NCBI RefSeq assembly: GCF_004116495.1
Contig: NZ_PDKC01000005.1
Location: forward strand, 1 to 64,000
Direction of reading: 5' to 3'
DNA length: 64,000 bases
Source: Arcobacter sp. CECT 8985
GTDB taxonomy: Bacteria; Campylobacterota; Campylobacteria; Campylobacterales; Arcobacteraceae
Below, piece by piece: positions 8,720-17,231 of this stretch. Within the stretch, counting starts at the first letter, position 1; every line of letters starts with the position of its first letter. A program made the position numbers and the translations under genes. Below the pieces are notes generated by a model, which did not search any database, was not told the origin of the DNA, and saw only the letters and a list, made by a program, of their open reading frames with translations.

Positions 8720-10189
8720 ATGCAAAACGGTGCAAGAATTGAGTATGATTACTCAGTTGCAAAAGCCTTTACATTTGCAACAATTTTGTTTGGTATCATT
8801 GGTATGGTAATTGGTGTTATTTTAGCATTTCAATTAGCATTCCCTGGCTTAAATCATTTAGCTGGTGAGTATGGTACTTTTAGTAGATTGAGACCATTAC
8901 ATACTAATGGTGTTGCATTTGGGTTTACACTAAGTGGTATTTTTGCTACATGGTATTATGTTGGTCAAAGAGTATTGAAAGTTTCTTTAAAAGAATCTCC
9001 ATTCTTAATGACAATAGCAAAATTACATTTCGTGTTATATTTCGTGACTATTCTTTTAGCAGTAGTAACTTTAATTATGGGTTATACTACATCTAAAGAA
9101 TATGCAGAGTTGGAGTGGCCATTAGATATTTTAGTTGTATTATGGTGGGTACTTTGGGGTATTTCTATTTTTGGACTTATAGGTATAAGAAGAGAAAGAA
9201 CATTATATATTTCGATTTGGTATTATATTGCGTGTTTTATCGCAGTTGCAATGCTTTATTTATTTAATAATATGGAAGTTCCAACATATTTTGTTTCTGG
9301 TGGAATTGGTTCATGGTTACACTCTGTATCTATGTATTCTGGTTCTAATGATGCATTAGTACAATGGTGGTATGGACACAATGCTGTTGCATTCGTATTT
9401 ACTGTTCCTATTATTGCAATGATTTATTATTTCTTACCAAAAGAATCAGGTCAAAATGTTTATTCTTATAAATTATCGATCTTAGCATTCTGGGGATTAT
9501 TATTCGTTTATTTATGGGCTGGTGGACACCACCTTCTTTATTCAACTGTTCCTGACTGGATGCAAACAATGGGTTCTGTAATGTCAGTTGTATTAATTTT
9601 ACCATCATGGGGATCTGCTATTAATATGCTTTTAACTATGAAGGGTGAGTGGCAACAATTACAAACTAATACATTAATTAAATTTATGGTATTAGCTTCA
9701 ACTTTCTATATGTTATCAACAATTGAAGGTCCAATTCAAGCAATTAAATCTGTTAATGCAATTGCGCACTTTACAGACTGGGTTCCTGGACATGTTCATG
9801 ATGGTACTTTAGGATGGGTTACATTTATGGTAATGGCAGCATTATATCATATGGCACCAAGAATGTATGGAAGAGAAATTTATTCTAAATCATTAATGGA
9901 TACACAATTCTGGTTACAAACAACTGGTATTGTTTTATACTTTACTTCTATGTGGATTGCTGGTATTACACAAGGTATGATGTGGAGAGCTTATGATGAA
10001 TATGGTTCATTAGTTTATTCATTTATTGATACTGTTACTGTATTACATCCATATTATACAATTAGAGCTGTTGGTGGGTTATTATACCTAGTTGGTTTCT
10101 TTATGTTTGCATATAATATTTATAAAACTGCAACATCAGGTAGAATTCTTGATAAAGAACCAGTAAATGCTTCACCAGTTGCAGCTTAA
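8720..10189 (+). CDS. ccoN: cbb3-type cytochrome c oxidase, catalytic subunit I
   Basis: CcoN is the membrane subunit that reduces oxygen to water at a haem b3/CuB centre. The protein has about 12 membrane segments. It shows the low-spin haem histidine in RLRPLHTNG (residue about 61), the CuB region WWYGHNAVAF and AGGHHLLYS, and the haem-ligand helix PGHVHDGTLG followed by YHMAPRMYG. I choose ATG at 8720 rather than the TTG at 8717, because AGGAGG at 8708-8713 is 6 bases from this ATG. The result is 489 residues. It is the first gene of ccoNOQP. Confidence 0.97.
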   Translation: MQNGARIEYDYSVAKAFTFATILFGIIGMVIGVILAFQLAFPGLNHLAGEYGTFSRLRPLHTNGVAFGFTLSGIFATWYYVGQRVLKVSLKESPFLMTIAKLHFVLYFVTILLAVVTLIMGYTTSKEYAELEWPLDILVVLWWVLWGISIFGLIGIRRERTLYISIWYYIACFIAVAMLYLFNNMEVPTYFVSGGIGSWLHSVSMYSGSNDALVQWWYGHNAVAFVFTVPIIAMIYYFLPKESGQNVYSYKLSILAFWGLLFVYLWAGGHHLLYSTVPDWMQTMGSVMSVVLILPSWGSAINMLLTMKGEWQQLQTNTLIKFMVLASTFYMLSTIEGPIQAIKSVNAIAHFTDWVPGHVHDGTLGWVTFMVMAALYHMAPRMYGREIYSKSLMDTQFWLQTTGIVLYFTSMWIAGITQGMMWRAYDEYGSLVYSFIDTVTVLHPYYTIRAVGGLLYLVGFFMFAYNIYKTATSGRILDKEPVNASPVAA

Positions 10190-10204
10190 GAGAAGGGGTA
10201 AATA

Positions 10205-10888
10205 ATGTTTCATTGGTTAGAACAAAGACCGTTTTTCTTTGCGGTATTCGTATTTATATTTGTTGCATTTGCAGGTATTGTAGAAGCACTTCCTGACTTT
10301 GCAAAACAAAGTAGACCAACAGTTGGTACTAAGCCTTATACTGTATTAGAGTTAGCAGGTAGAAATGTTTATATAAAAGATTCATGTAATGCTTGTCACT
10401 CTCAATTAATTAGACCATTTAAATCAGAAACTGACAGATATGGTATGTATTCACTTTCTGGTGAGTATGCATACGATAGACCATTTTTATGGGGATCAAA
10501 AAGAACAGGACCTGATTTACACAGAATTGGTAATTATAGAACTACAGATTGGCATGAAAATCATATGTTAGATCCACAGTCTGTTGTACCTGGTTCAATT
10601 ATGCCTTCGTACAAACATATGTTTAAAAATATTGCAGATTTAGACTCTGCATATGCTGAAGCTTTAACTGTTAAAAAAGTATTCAATACTCCATATGACC
10701 AAGATTTAAATGGTGATGGAAAAATTGATGTTAAATTAGGTGATTACAAATCTGCAATTGCAAATGCTAATGAACAAGCAAAAGCAATAGCAGCAGATAT
10801 GAAAAACCAAAATGTAAAAGACGCCGTAGCAAACGGTAAAGTTCCTGAGATAGTTGCATTAATTGCATATTTAAATTCTTTAAAATAA
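10205..10888 (+). CDS. ccoO: cbb3-type cytochrome c oxidase subunit II (monohaem)
   Basis: CcoO is the membrane-anchored monohaem cytochrome that passes electrons into CcoN. The 227-residue protein has one N-terminal membrane segment (about 9-28) and a periplasmic domain with the haem c site CNACH at residues 61-65. GSKRTGPDLHRIGNY and a methionine-containing SIMPSYKHMF segment are family features, the latter giving the distal ligand. It begins 15 bases after ccoN with a GAAGGGG ribosome-binding site. Next to the C-terminal domain it carries a DLNGDGKIDV stretch that resembles a calcium-binding loop, as in other epsilon-type CcoO proteins. Confidence 0.97.
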   Translation: MFHWLEQRPFFFAVFVFIFVAFAGIVEALPDFAKQSRPTVGTKPYTVLELAGRNVYIKDSCNACHSQLIRPFKSETDRYGMYSLSGEYAYDRPFLWGSKRTGPDLHRIGNYRTTDWHENHMLDPQSVVPGSIMPSYKHMFKNIADLDSAYAEALTVKKVFNTPYDQDLNGDGKIDVKLGDYKSAIANANEQAKAIAADMKNQNVKDAVANGKVPEIVALIAYLNSLK

Positions 10889-10897
10889 GAGGATAAA

Positions 10898-11128
10898 ATG
10901 GATTACGACGCTTTATTGAATCTTCAAGGTTATGTGAAGTTTTTTTTGGTACTTATTGTATTTATTTTATTTTATTCGTATGCTTATTCTATTTATAGAA
11001 GAGATAAGAAGGGTGAAAGAAATTTTGAAAAATATTCTGACCTTGTTCATGACGATTCTATAAAGTCAAGTCCTCTTGAAGATAGAAAAAAAGACAAAGA
11101 TATAAACGAGAAGGAGAGTATCAAATGA
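10898..11128 (+). CDS. ccoQ: cbb3-type cytochrome oxidase small subunit CcoQ
   Basis: This 76-residue protein has a single membrane helix (about 13-31) followed by a charged cytoplasmic tail, the layout of CcoQ, which stabilises the cbb3 complex. The sequence YAYSIYRRDKKGERNFEKYSD after the helix is typical, here given as positions 25-45. It sits between ccoO and ccoP and overlaps ccoP by four bases (ATGA), so position strongly supports the call. Confidence 0.9.
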   Translation: MDYDALLNLQGYVKFFLVLIVFILFYSYAYSIYRRDKKGERNFEKYSDLVHDDSIKSSPLEDRKKDKDINEKESIK

Positions 11129-12015
11129 AATCTATGGTAATAGGTGGAATTATTCTTATCGTTGCGTTAATAGCAGGAACTTACTTTATTGCAGGTGACG
11201 CTTTTAACAGCGATGATTATATTAATAGCTTAACAATGTTAGGTGCTATTGCAATTATTACTATTACAGTATTTGTAGCACTTAAATATATTAATCAAAT
11301 GAAAAATGATACTGCTAGTGGTGAATTAGCAGAAGACAACTGGGATGGTATTGGTGAATATAGAAACCCTATTCCTACTGGTTGGGGATTAGCATTTATT
11401 GGTTCATTAATTTGGTTATTTTGGTATTATTCAGTTGGTTATCCAACAAATGGGTTTTCTCAAATTGGTCAATGGAATGAAGAGACAATTGAGTATAATA
11501 AAAAATTTGCTTCAAAATGGGAGAACCCTAGTCAAGATACATTAACTGCTATGGGTGAATCTATATTTTTGGTACAATGTGCACCTTGTCATGGTGTAGA
11601 TGCTGAAGGTATTGAAGGTAAAGCACAAAATTTAACTCATAGAATGTCAAAAGATTCTATTATTCATGTTATTAAACATGGTGCAAATAACTTTAAGGCA
11701 AAATATCCTGCTGGAATGCCTCCAATGATGTTAACTGATGAAAAAGACATTGATGCTGTAGCTACTTATGTTGCAGGTGGATTTAAAGGTGAACAACCAG
11801 CAGCATTTGGTGTTTGTGCTGGATGTCATGGTGCAGATGGTAAAGGAATGGCTTACGTTGCTCCAAATATTGCTAATTATAGTAATGATTTAGTTCAAAC
11901 TGTATTAACAAATGGTAAAAAAGGTGCAATTGGTGAAATGCCAAGTTTCAAAGGTAGATTAAATCCTACTCAAGAAAAAGCATTAGCTACATATATTAGA
12001 AGTTTAGGAGAGTAA
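11125..12015 (+). CDS. ccoP: cbb3-type cytochrome c oxidase subunit III (dihaem)
   Basis: CcoP is the dihaem cytochrome that accepts electrons from soluble or membrane cytochrome c and hands them to CcoO. The 296-residue protein has two membrane segments (about 5-24 and 36-55), the conserved NPIPTGWGLAF segment leading into a third hydrophobic stretch (about 86-105), and two haem c sites, CAPCH at 152-156 and CAGCH at 231-235. Possible distal methionines are in AGMPPMML and GEMPSF. It overlaps ccoQ by four bases. Confidence 0.97.
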   Translation: MKSMVIGGIILIVALIAGTYFIAGDAFNSDDYINSLTMLGAIAIITITVFVALKYINQMKNDTASGELAEDNWDGIGEYRNPIPTGWGLAFIGSLIWLFWYYSVGYPTNGFSQIGQWNEETIEYNKKFASKWENPSQDTLTAMGESIFLVQCAPCHGVDAEGIEGKAQNLTHRMSKDSIIHVIKHGANNFKAKYPAGMPPMMLTDEKDIDAVATYVAGGFKGEQPAAFGVCAGCHGADGKGMAYVAPNIANYSNDLVQTVLTNGKKGAIGEMPSFKGRLNPTQEKALATYIRSLGE

Positions 12016-12016
12016 T

Positions 12017-12259
12017 ATGTCTGGAAATACTCAAATGAATGAAAATGAAAGAGGAATTTTCTCTCTTCTTCATGGTATTACTGGAATGTTGATTGCTACT
12101 GTGTTATTACTTGCTATTTTAGTAGGTTTAACATATTTTGCTATCAATGTTCAACAAGATGAGTCAACTAATTTTTATAAAATTAATCAGAATTTGGATG
12201 GTTTAAAAGCTAATAGTCCTGATAATTATAAAGAATATAAATTAGTTGGAAAGAAATAA
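12017..12259 (+). CDS. DUF4006 family small membrane protein, cbb3-associated
   Basis: The 80-residue protein has one membrane helix (about 22-44), preceded by RGIFSLLHGITGML and followed by FAINVQQDES, which I recognise as the DUF4006 family of Campylobacterota. Its function is unknown. It begins one base after the ccoP stop with a GGAGAG ribosome-binding site, and in C. jejuni a similar gene follows ccoP (from memory), so a role in cbb3 assembly or stability is likely but unproven. Confidence 0.8.
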   Translation: MSGNTQMNENERGIFSLLHGITGMLIATVLLLAILVGLTYFAINVQQDESTNFYKINQNLDGLKANSPDNYKEYKLVGKK

Positions 12260-12269
12260 GGAGAAAGTT

Positions 12270-12362
12270 ATGGACAAAATAATTGGAGTTTTACTATTAG
12301 CATCTGCATTTTATTCTATTTATCTAGCTTTCTTTGATTCTGCAAGAGTTTTTGTTGGATAA
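12270..12362 (+). CDS. 30-residue single-helix membrane peptide in the cbb3 operon
   Basis: An ATG at 12270 preceded by AAGGAGA (12257-12263) opens a 30-codon frame ending TAA at 12360-12362. The peptide begins MDKIIGVLLLASAFYSIY and is almost entirely one hydrophobic helix. The gap before it is 10 bases and the next gene's ATG follows its stop directly, so the frame fills the space exactly, which supports it being real. It resembles the tiny subunits that stabilise terminal oxidases (CcoM- or CydX-like in concept), but I do not recognise a family. Confidence 0.65.
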   Translation: MDKIIGVLLLASAFYSIYLAFFDSARVFVG

Positions 12363-12992
12363 ATGAAAGTTTTTAATTTTACTAAAATGATAGTGCTTTT
12401 TGCACTATCATTTTTTTTATCAACAAACTTATATGCTACAGAATATGTATTAAGTAATGATGGCTTAATAGATGAGCGTGCAGTAGGAAAGATAGATCAA
12501 ATAGGTAATGAGGTTAAATCAAAGCTTGGCGTTAATATATATGTATATGTAAAAAGAAGTTTAGGTTTAAATGAAGATATATCTACAAAAGATAAAATTG
12601 ATTTTATAAAAAAAGAAGAGTCAGAGTTAAAAAAGAGACTAAAAAAACCATATGTTGCATTAACAATGGCTGTTGATGAAACTCATGTAAATTTAATTGT
12701 ATCTTCAAAACTAAAACAAATTGTAGATAAAGATGATATCTTAAATGGTTATGTAGTACCATTATTAGCTTCAAAAGATAAAAATACACTTCTCTCAAAA
12801 GTAAGTGCAGCAGTATTAAATGGTTATGCAGCTGTTGCTGATACTATAGCAAAAGATAGAAATATTAAATTAAAATCAAGTATTGGAAGTTCAGGAAAAG
12901 TTGCTGGAACTATTTGGAGAATATTTATGTATACTCTTATTGTGCTTGGGCTGTTAGTTTATGTGTATGCTATTTTGAAAAGAAGAAAATAA
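12363..12992 (+). CDS. membrane-anchored periplasmic protein, TPM-like domain
   Basis: The 209-residue protein has a signal peptide (about 1-25, ending NLYA), a periplasmic domain and a C-terminal helix (about 187-205) followed by KRRK. The segment VLSNDGLIDERAVGKIDQI and the following alternating strands resemble a TPM domain, a fold found in proteins linked to photosystem repair and respiratory complexes, but the match is weak by eye. It starts on the base after the 30-residue peptide. Its operon position suggests a role in oxidase biogenesis. No cysteines or haem sites are present. Confidence 0.6.
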   Translation: MKVFNFTKMIVLFALSFFLSTNLYATEYVLSNDGLIDERAVGKIDQIGNEVKSKLGVNIYVYVKRSLGLNEDISTKDKIDFIKKEESELKKRLKKPYVALTMAVDETHVNLIVSSKLKQIVDKDDILNGYVVPLLASKDKNTLLSKVSAAVLNGYAAVADTIAKDRNIKLKSSIGSSGKVAGTIWRIFMYTLIVLGLLVYVYAILKRRK

Positions 12993-13004
12993 TAGGATTA
13001 TATA

Positions 13005-13565
13005 ATGAAAAGAAATTATTGGCCACTGTTTTTTATAGGTATATTTAGTTTTACTTTTTTGATGATTGTATGGACTATTCATAATACATTAAAAGTACCT
13101 GTAAATGAAGATGATGCATTTTTAAGTAAATATCAATATATTGATGATAATTTTAATAATGTAGTAACATCAAATAAGAAGTTTTTATCAAAATATGATT
13201 TTAAACTATTTCTTAATGGAAAAGAAAAAAATCTTGATATTAGTGATGTTTTTTTATCTCAAAGAGTTATAGATAATAGAACAAAAAATAAAGATTTATT
13301 AAATGTTGGTAAAAATAAAATAAGAATAGAAATTTTTGATAAAAATACAAAAAAAATTGATTCTGGATTTGATATAAAATTTAGAATTACTCAAACAACA
13401 AACAATAACTCAAAAGAAGATTTTACAAATAAAAATTTCAAATTTGAAAAAGATGGGTATGTTTCTACTATTGATGTATCAAGAGTAGGATATTGGAATA
13501 TAATTGCAACATTCCAAAAAAAGCAAGAAAAAGGCTACCTTTTTATAAAAACAAATGCAAAATAA
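13005..13565 (+). CDS. FixH/CcoH-like membrane protein
   Basis: The 186-residue protein has the N-terminal helix with the opening NYWPLFFIGIFSF (residues 3-15), then a periplasmic beta-rich domain. The helix-plus-Ig-like layout and its place behind ccoNOQP fit FixH/CcoH, an assembly factor for cbb3 oxidase associated with copper handling, but sequence identity is too low to be sure. It contains no cysteine or histidine metal motif, apart from a histidine in the helix. It overlaps the following addB gene by 11 bases. Confidence 0.55.
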   Translation: MKRNYWPLFFIGIFSFTFLMIVWTIHNTLKVPVNEDDAFLSKYQYIDDNFNNVVTSNKKFLSKYDFKLFLNGKEKNLDISDVFLSQRVIDNRTKNKDLLNVGKNKIRIEIFDKNTKKIDSGFDIKFRITQTTNNNSKEDFTNKNFKFEKDGYVSTIDVSRVGYWNIIATFQKKQEKGYLFIKTNAK

Positions 13566-15897
13566 TCAAAGATTAATTGTATACCCAACTTCAAGGGCAA
13601 TAAGACAAAATGTACTTTTGCAAAAGGATACAAATAAATTATTGCCTTTTTTTCTTACAATAGATGATTTTTTTAAAAAATCTTTCTCATACTCAAACAA
13701 AAAATCAATAGATGAAGAACAAAAGTTCATTTTTTTAAAAGAGTCAATAAAATTTGATGAGTTTAAAAAACTTGGAATATCATCAAATTTTACACAATTT
13801 TTGAAACAAAGTGATTATATATTTAGATTCTTCAATGAAATTTCAAGTGAAAAAGTATCAATTGATGATATTAAAGATGTTGATACATATGAATTTTATA
13901 ATGAACACCTTGAAATTTTAAAAAAAGTTAAACAAAATTATATTGAAATTTTAGAAAAAAACAATTATATTGATAGAGTAAATGAGGTTAAATATCAAAA
14001 AATAAATTTAGATTTTTTAAAAAAATTTAGTGATATAAAATTATATTTTGAAGGGTATTTTACAAATGTAGAGTTTGATAAAATCATTGAAATATCAAAA
14101 AATATAAACTTAATAATAAATATTAATACAAATGAATATAATAAAAAGTCATATGAAATATTTAAAAATATTGGTATTGAATTAGAAAATGATTTTAATT
14201 ATTCCCTAGATATAACAAATAAAAAAATTATCAAAAAACAAAAAAAAGAAAATAACTTTAGTAACTTTGAGATTAAAGGATTTAGTTCAAGAATATCACA
14301 AATTGCATATATTAAATCTTGTATTGTAAATAGTATTAACAAAGGAGTTGATCCTTCTAATATTGCTCTTATTTTACCTGATGAATCTTTTGCTACAAAT
14401 CTTAGACTTTTTGATGATGAAGGTTATTTTAATTATGCAATGGGTATTGATATAAACAATTCTAATAGTTATAAATTATTATATAGTTTATATAATTATG
14501 CAAATGAAAAAGATATAAAAAATTCTCAAAGCATTGAATTTTATGCAATAGATATAAATTTTTTAAATGAAATACTATCTTTTTGGAATACACAAATAAA
14601 CAAAAATAGTTTTTCAGTTTTATGTAATTATTTAATTGAGTATGAGAAAAATAAAGAAATTCTCAAAAAGTTAAAAGAAGTTATATATAAATTAGATAAT
14701 TTACTATTTTCTAACAATACAAACATATTATTTAAAGAAGTAGTAAAAATCTTATTACAAAAAATATCAAATATTACAATTGATGATATTAATTCAGGTA
14801 AAATTACTGTAATGGGACTACTTGAAAGTAGAGCTATAAAATTCGAAACTGTTATAATTTGTGATTTTAATGAATCTTATATCCCTAAAATATCTTTAAA
14901 AGATAAATTTTTATCAACAAAAGTAAAAGAGTTTGCTAAACTTCCAACAGTAAAAGACAGAGAAAATCTGCAAAAATATTATTATAAAAGATTAATTGAA
15001 AACTGCAAAAATTTGTATGTTAGTTTTGTATCAAATGATACTTCAACTATAAGTAGATTTGCAAGTGAATTATTTGATAAAAGACTTGATGATTCAACTT
15101 ATGACAATAACTATAAGCATATTTTATATAAAAAACAGAAAATAAATCATTTTGATAAACAAATAATTGAAAAAATTGATTTATCAAAACTTACTTGGTC
15201 AGCAACATCACTTAAAACATATTTACAATGCAAACGTAAGTTCTATTTTCAATATATATTAAGACTAAAAGAGCATGAAATATCTCTTAAGCCAAAAGGG
15301 TTTGAATTAGGTGATATAATACATAAAATACTTTATGAGTATTATGAATTAGGTTTTGATACAAAAGAGCGTTTACAGGCTTTATTTACTAAATATACAA
15401 ATAAAAATCCATTTTTAACTTTAGAACTGGAAGTATGGAAGAAAAAAATAGAGCAATTTTATAATTTTGAAAAACAAAGAATTCAAAATATTCAAGTTTT
15501 ACAAAAAGAGATGCCTTTTAATATTACATATCAAAATATAAATATAAAAGGTGTTATTGATAGAGTTGATAAAATAAATGATACTTATTTGGTAATTGAT
15601 TATAAAACATCTGCTAATTTAAAAGTTGATTCACTGAAGAATTATGAAAAAAGTTGCGATTTTCAATTAGAATTTTATTTTCTTGCACTTCAAAATATTT
15701 ATAAAACTTCAAATATTGAGAGTTACTATTATGATCTAAATAGTACAAAATTATTAAAAGAAGTTGCTATTAATGAAAAACTTGATTTATTAAATGAAAC
15801 TTTTGCTGAACTTAAAACTACAAAAGTGAATTTTGAAAAATGTGAAGATAAATCTATTTGCAACTTCTGTTCATATAAAACTCTTTGCAACCGATAA
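13555..15897 (+). CDS. addB: AddB-type helicase/nuclease subunit with PD-(D/E)XK domain
   Basis: This 780-residue protein is the epsilon-type AddB, partner of AddA in double-strand break end resection. The C-terminal nuclease carries D669, D682 and K684 (IDRVD, VIDYKT). An iron-sulphur staple is indicated by C559 (LQCKRKF) plus C769, C772 and C778 at the extreme end, as in known AddB. The N-terminus lacks a Walker A motif, so helicase function is presumably inactive. It overlaps the FixH-like gene by 11 bases, coupling DNA repair to the oxidase operon. Its usual partner addA is not adjacent but starts at 62558. Confidence 0.85.
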   Translation: MQNNQRLIVYPTSRAIRQNVLLQKDTNKLLPFFLTIDDFFKKSFSYSNKKSIDEEQKFIFLKESIKFDEFKKLGISSNFTQFLKQSDYIFRFFNEISSEKVSIDDIKDVDTYEFYNEHLEILKKVKQNYIEILEKNNYIDRVNEVKYQKINLDFLKKFSDIKLYFEGYFTNVEFDKIIEISKNINLIININTNEYNKKSYEIFKNIGIELENDFNYSLDITNKKIIKKQKKENNFSNFEIKGFSSRISQIAYIKSCIVNSINKGVDPSNIALILPDESFATNLRLFDDEGYFNYAMGIDINNSNSYKLLYSLYNYANEKDIKNSQSIEFYAIDINFLNEILSFWNTQINKNSFSVLCNYLIEYEKNKEILKKLKEVIYKLDNLLFSNNTNILFKEVVKILLQKISNITIDDINSGKITVMGLLESRAIKFETVIICDFNESYIPKISLKDKFLSTKVKEFAKLPTVKDRENLQKYYYKRLIENCKNLYVSFVSNDTSTISRFASELFDKRLDDSTYDNNYKHILYKKQKINHFDKQIIEKIDLSKLTWSATSLKTYLQCKRKFYFQYILRLKEHEISLKPKGFELGDIIHKILYEYYELGFDTKERLQALFTKYTNKNPFLTLELEVWKKKIEQFYNFEKQRIQNIQVLQKEMPFNITYQNINIKGVIDRVDKINDTYLVIDYKTSANLKVDSLKNYEKSCDFQLEFYFLALQNIYKTSNIESYYYDLNSTKLLKEVAINEKLDLLNETFAELKTTKVNFEKCEDKSICNFCSYKTLCNR

Positions 15898-15966
15898 TTT
15901 TTTTTACTTATTAACCCACACTAAGGCCTTTTTCTGTAAAATGTTTTTTTACTTAAAGGACTATAA

Positions 15967-17157
15967 TTGAATATAAATAAATTGATTGGTAGTACATTAA
16001 TTATTGCAGGAACAACAATTGGTGCTGGTATGTTGGCTTTGCCAATTGCAAGTGCAACTTTTGGTTTTGTAACTTCTTGTATAATAATGACAATAATTTG
16101 GGCTTTTATGGCTTATACTGCATTACTTATGATTGAATTACATCAAAATGCAGATGTTGATGCGACACTGAATACTTTGGCTTATAATATACTTGGTAGA
16201 AAAGGTCAAGTAATAGCAATCTTTGCAATGCTTTTTCTTTTTTATGCTTTGTGTGCAGCATATATCTCTGGTGGTGGCGAACAAATATATGATAAAATAA
16301 AGCAGTATTTTGATTTTGAGATACCAATGCAATCAGGGGCAATACTTTTTGCTTTAGTAATTGGCCTTGTTGTTAGTACAAGTACACGAAGTGTTGATCT
16401 TTTAAATAGAGTTTTATTTTTGATTAAAATAGTTGTATTAGCAATTATGTTAACTTTTTTAATGCCTCTTACTTCAATTGAAAATTTAACTCATATGCCA
16501 ACTCAACAAGCATTGGTTTTTGCAAGTTTACCTGTTATTTTTACATCTTTTGGTTTTCATGGTTCAATTCCATCAATTGTAAGATATATTGGAAAAGATA
16601 TAAAAGCTTTAAGAATTATTATGATTTGTGGTTCTTTATTACCATTAATTGTTTATATATTATGGGAGTTAGTTTCACATGGCATTTTAACCCAAGAACA
16701 ACTTGTAGCAAATAACTCCTTAACTTCTTTTATTAAAGCACTTAGTTTCGTTGCAAATAATGGTTATATATCAGTTTTAATCTCATTATTTGCTAATCTT
16801 GCACTTGCAACTTCTTTTTTAGGAGTTAGTTTAGGGCTATTTGATTTTTTACAAGATTTTTTATCAAAAAAAGATAAAAAAGCTTCAAGATTATTAACAG
16901 CACTTGTGACATTTCTTCCTCCTTTAGCTTTTGCTTTATTTTATCCAGAAGGATTTATAAAAGCACTTGGATTTGCTGGATTTGCATTGGTTATTTTAGC
17001 TTTGTTTTTACCTGTAGCAATGGTATATAAACAAAGAAAAACAAATTTAGATTATGAATACAAAGTATTTGGTGGAAATATAGGATTATTAGTTGTTGTA
17101 TTATTTGGAAGTTTAATAATAGCTGTTCAAATTTTGCAAATGTTAAAAGTTATATAA
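15967..17157 (+). CDS. aromatic amino acid permease, HAAAP family (Mtr/TyrP/TnaB type)
   Basis: The 396-residue protein has about 11 hydrophobic helices and starts with NKLIGSTLIIAGTTIGAGML, the signature first helix of the hydroxy/aromatic amino acid permeases, which import tryptophan or tyrosine by proton symport. FTSFGFHGSIPSIVRY is another family segment. Which amino acid is carried cannot be told. The start is a TTG at 15967, supported by AAAGGA six bases upstream; no ATG fits the conserved N-terminus. It is convergent with porin 1. Confidence 0.88.
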   Translation: MNINKLIGSTLIIAGTTIGAGMLALPIASATFGFVTSCIIMTIIWAFMAYTALLMIELHQNADVDATLNTLAYNILGRKGQVIAIFAMLFLFYALCAAYISGGGEQIYDKIKQYFDFEIPMQSGAILFALVIGLVVSTSTRSVDLLNRVLFLIKIVVLAIMLTFLMPLTSIENLTHMPTQQALVFASLPVIFTSFGFHGSIPSIVRYIGKDIKALRIIMICGSLLPLIVYILWELVSHGILTQEQLVANNSLTSFIKALSFVANNGYISVLISLFANLALATSFLGVSLGLFDFLQDFLSKKDKKASRLLTALVTFLPPLAFALFYPEGFIKALGFAGFALVILALFLPVAMVYKQRKTNLDYEYKVFGGNIGLLVVVLFGSLIIAVQILQMLKVI

Positions 17158-17160
17158 ATA

Positions 17161-17190
17161 AAAAAAGGTGAGATGAAATCTCACCTTTTA
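17161..17190. terminator. bidirectional terminator, permease/porin 1
   Basis: AAAAGGTGAGA at 17163-17173 pairs with TCTCACCTTTT at 17179-17189 around a 5-base loop. On the minus strand it continues into a run of eight T residues, so it is strongest for the porin, but the plus strand also ends in TTTT. Confidence 0.85.
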
Positions 17191-17231
17191 ATAATAAACT
17201 ACAAGTAGTCATGCAATATATATTCTTTATA

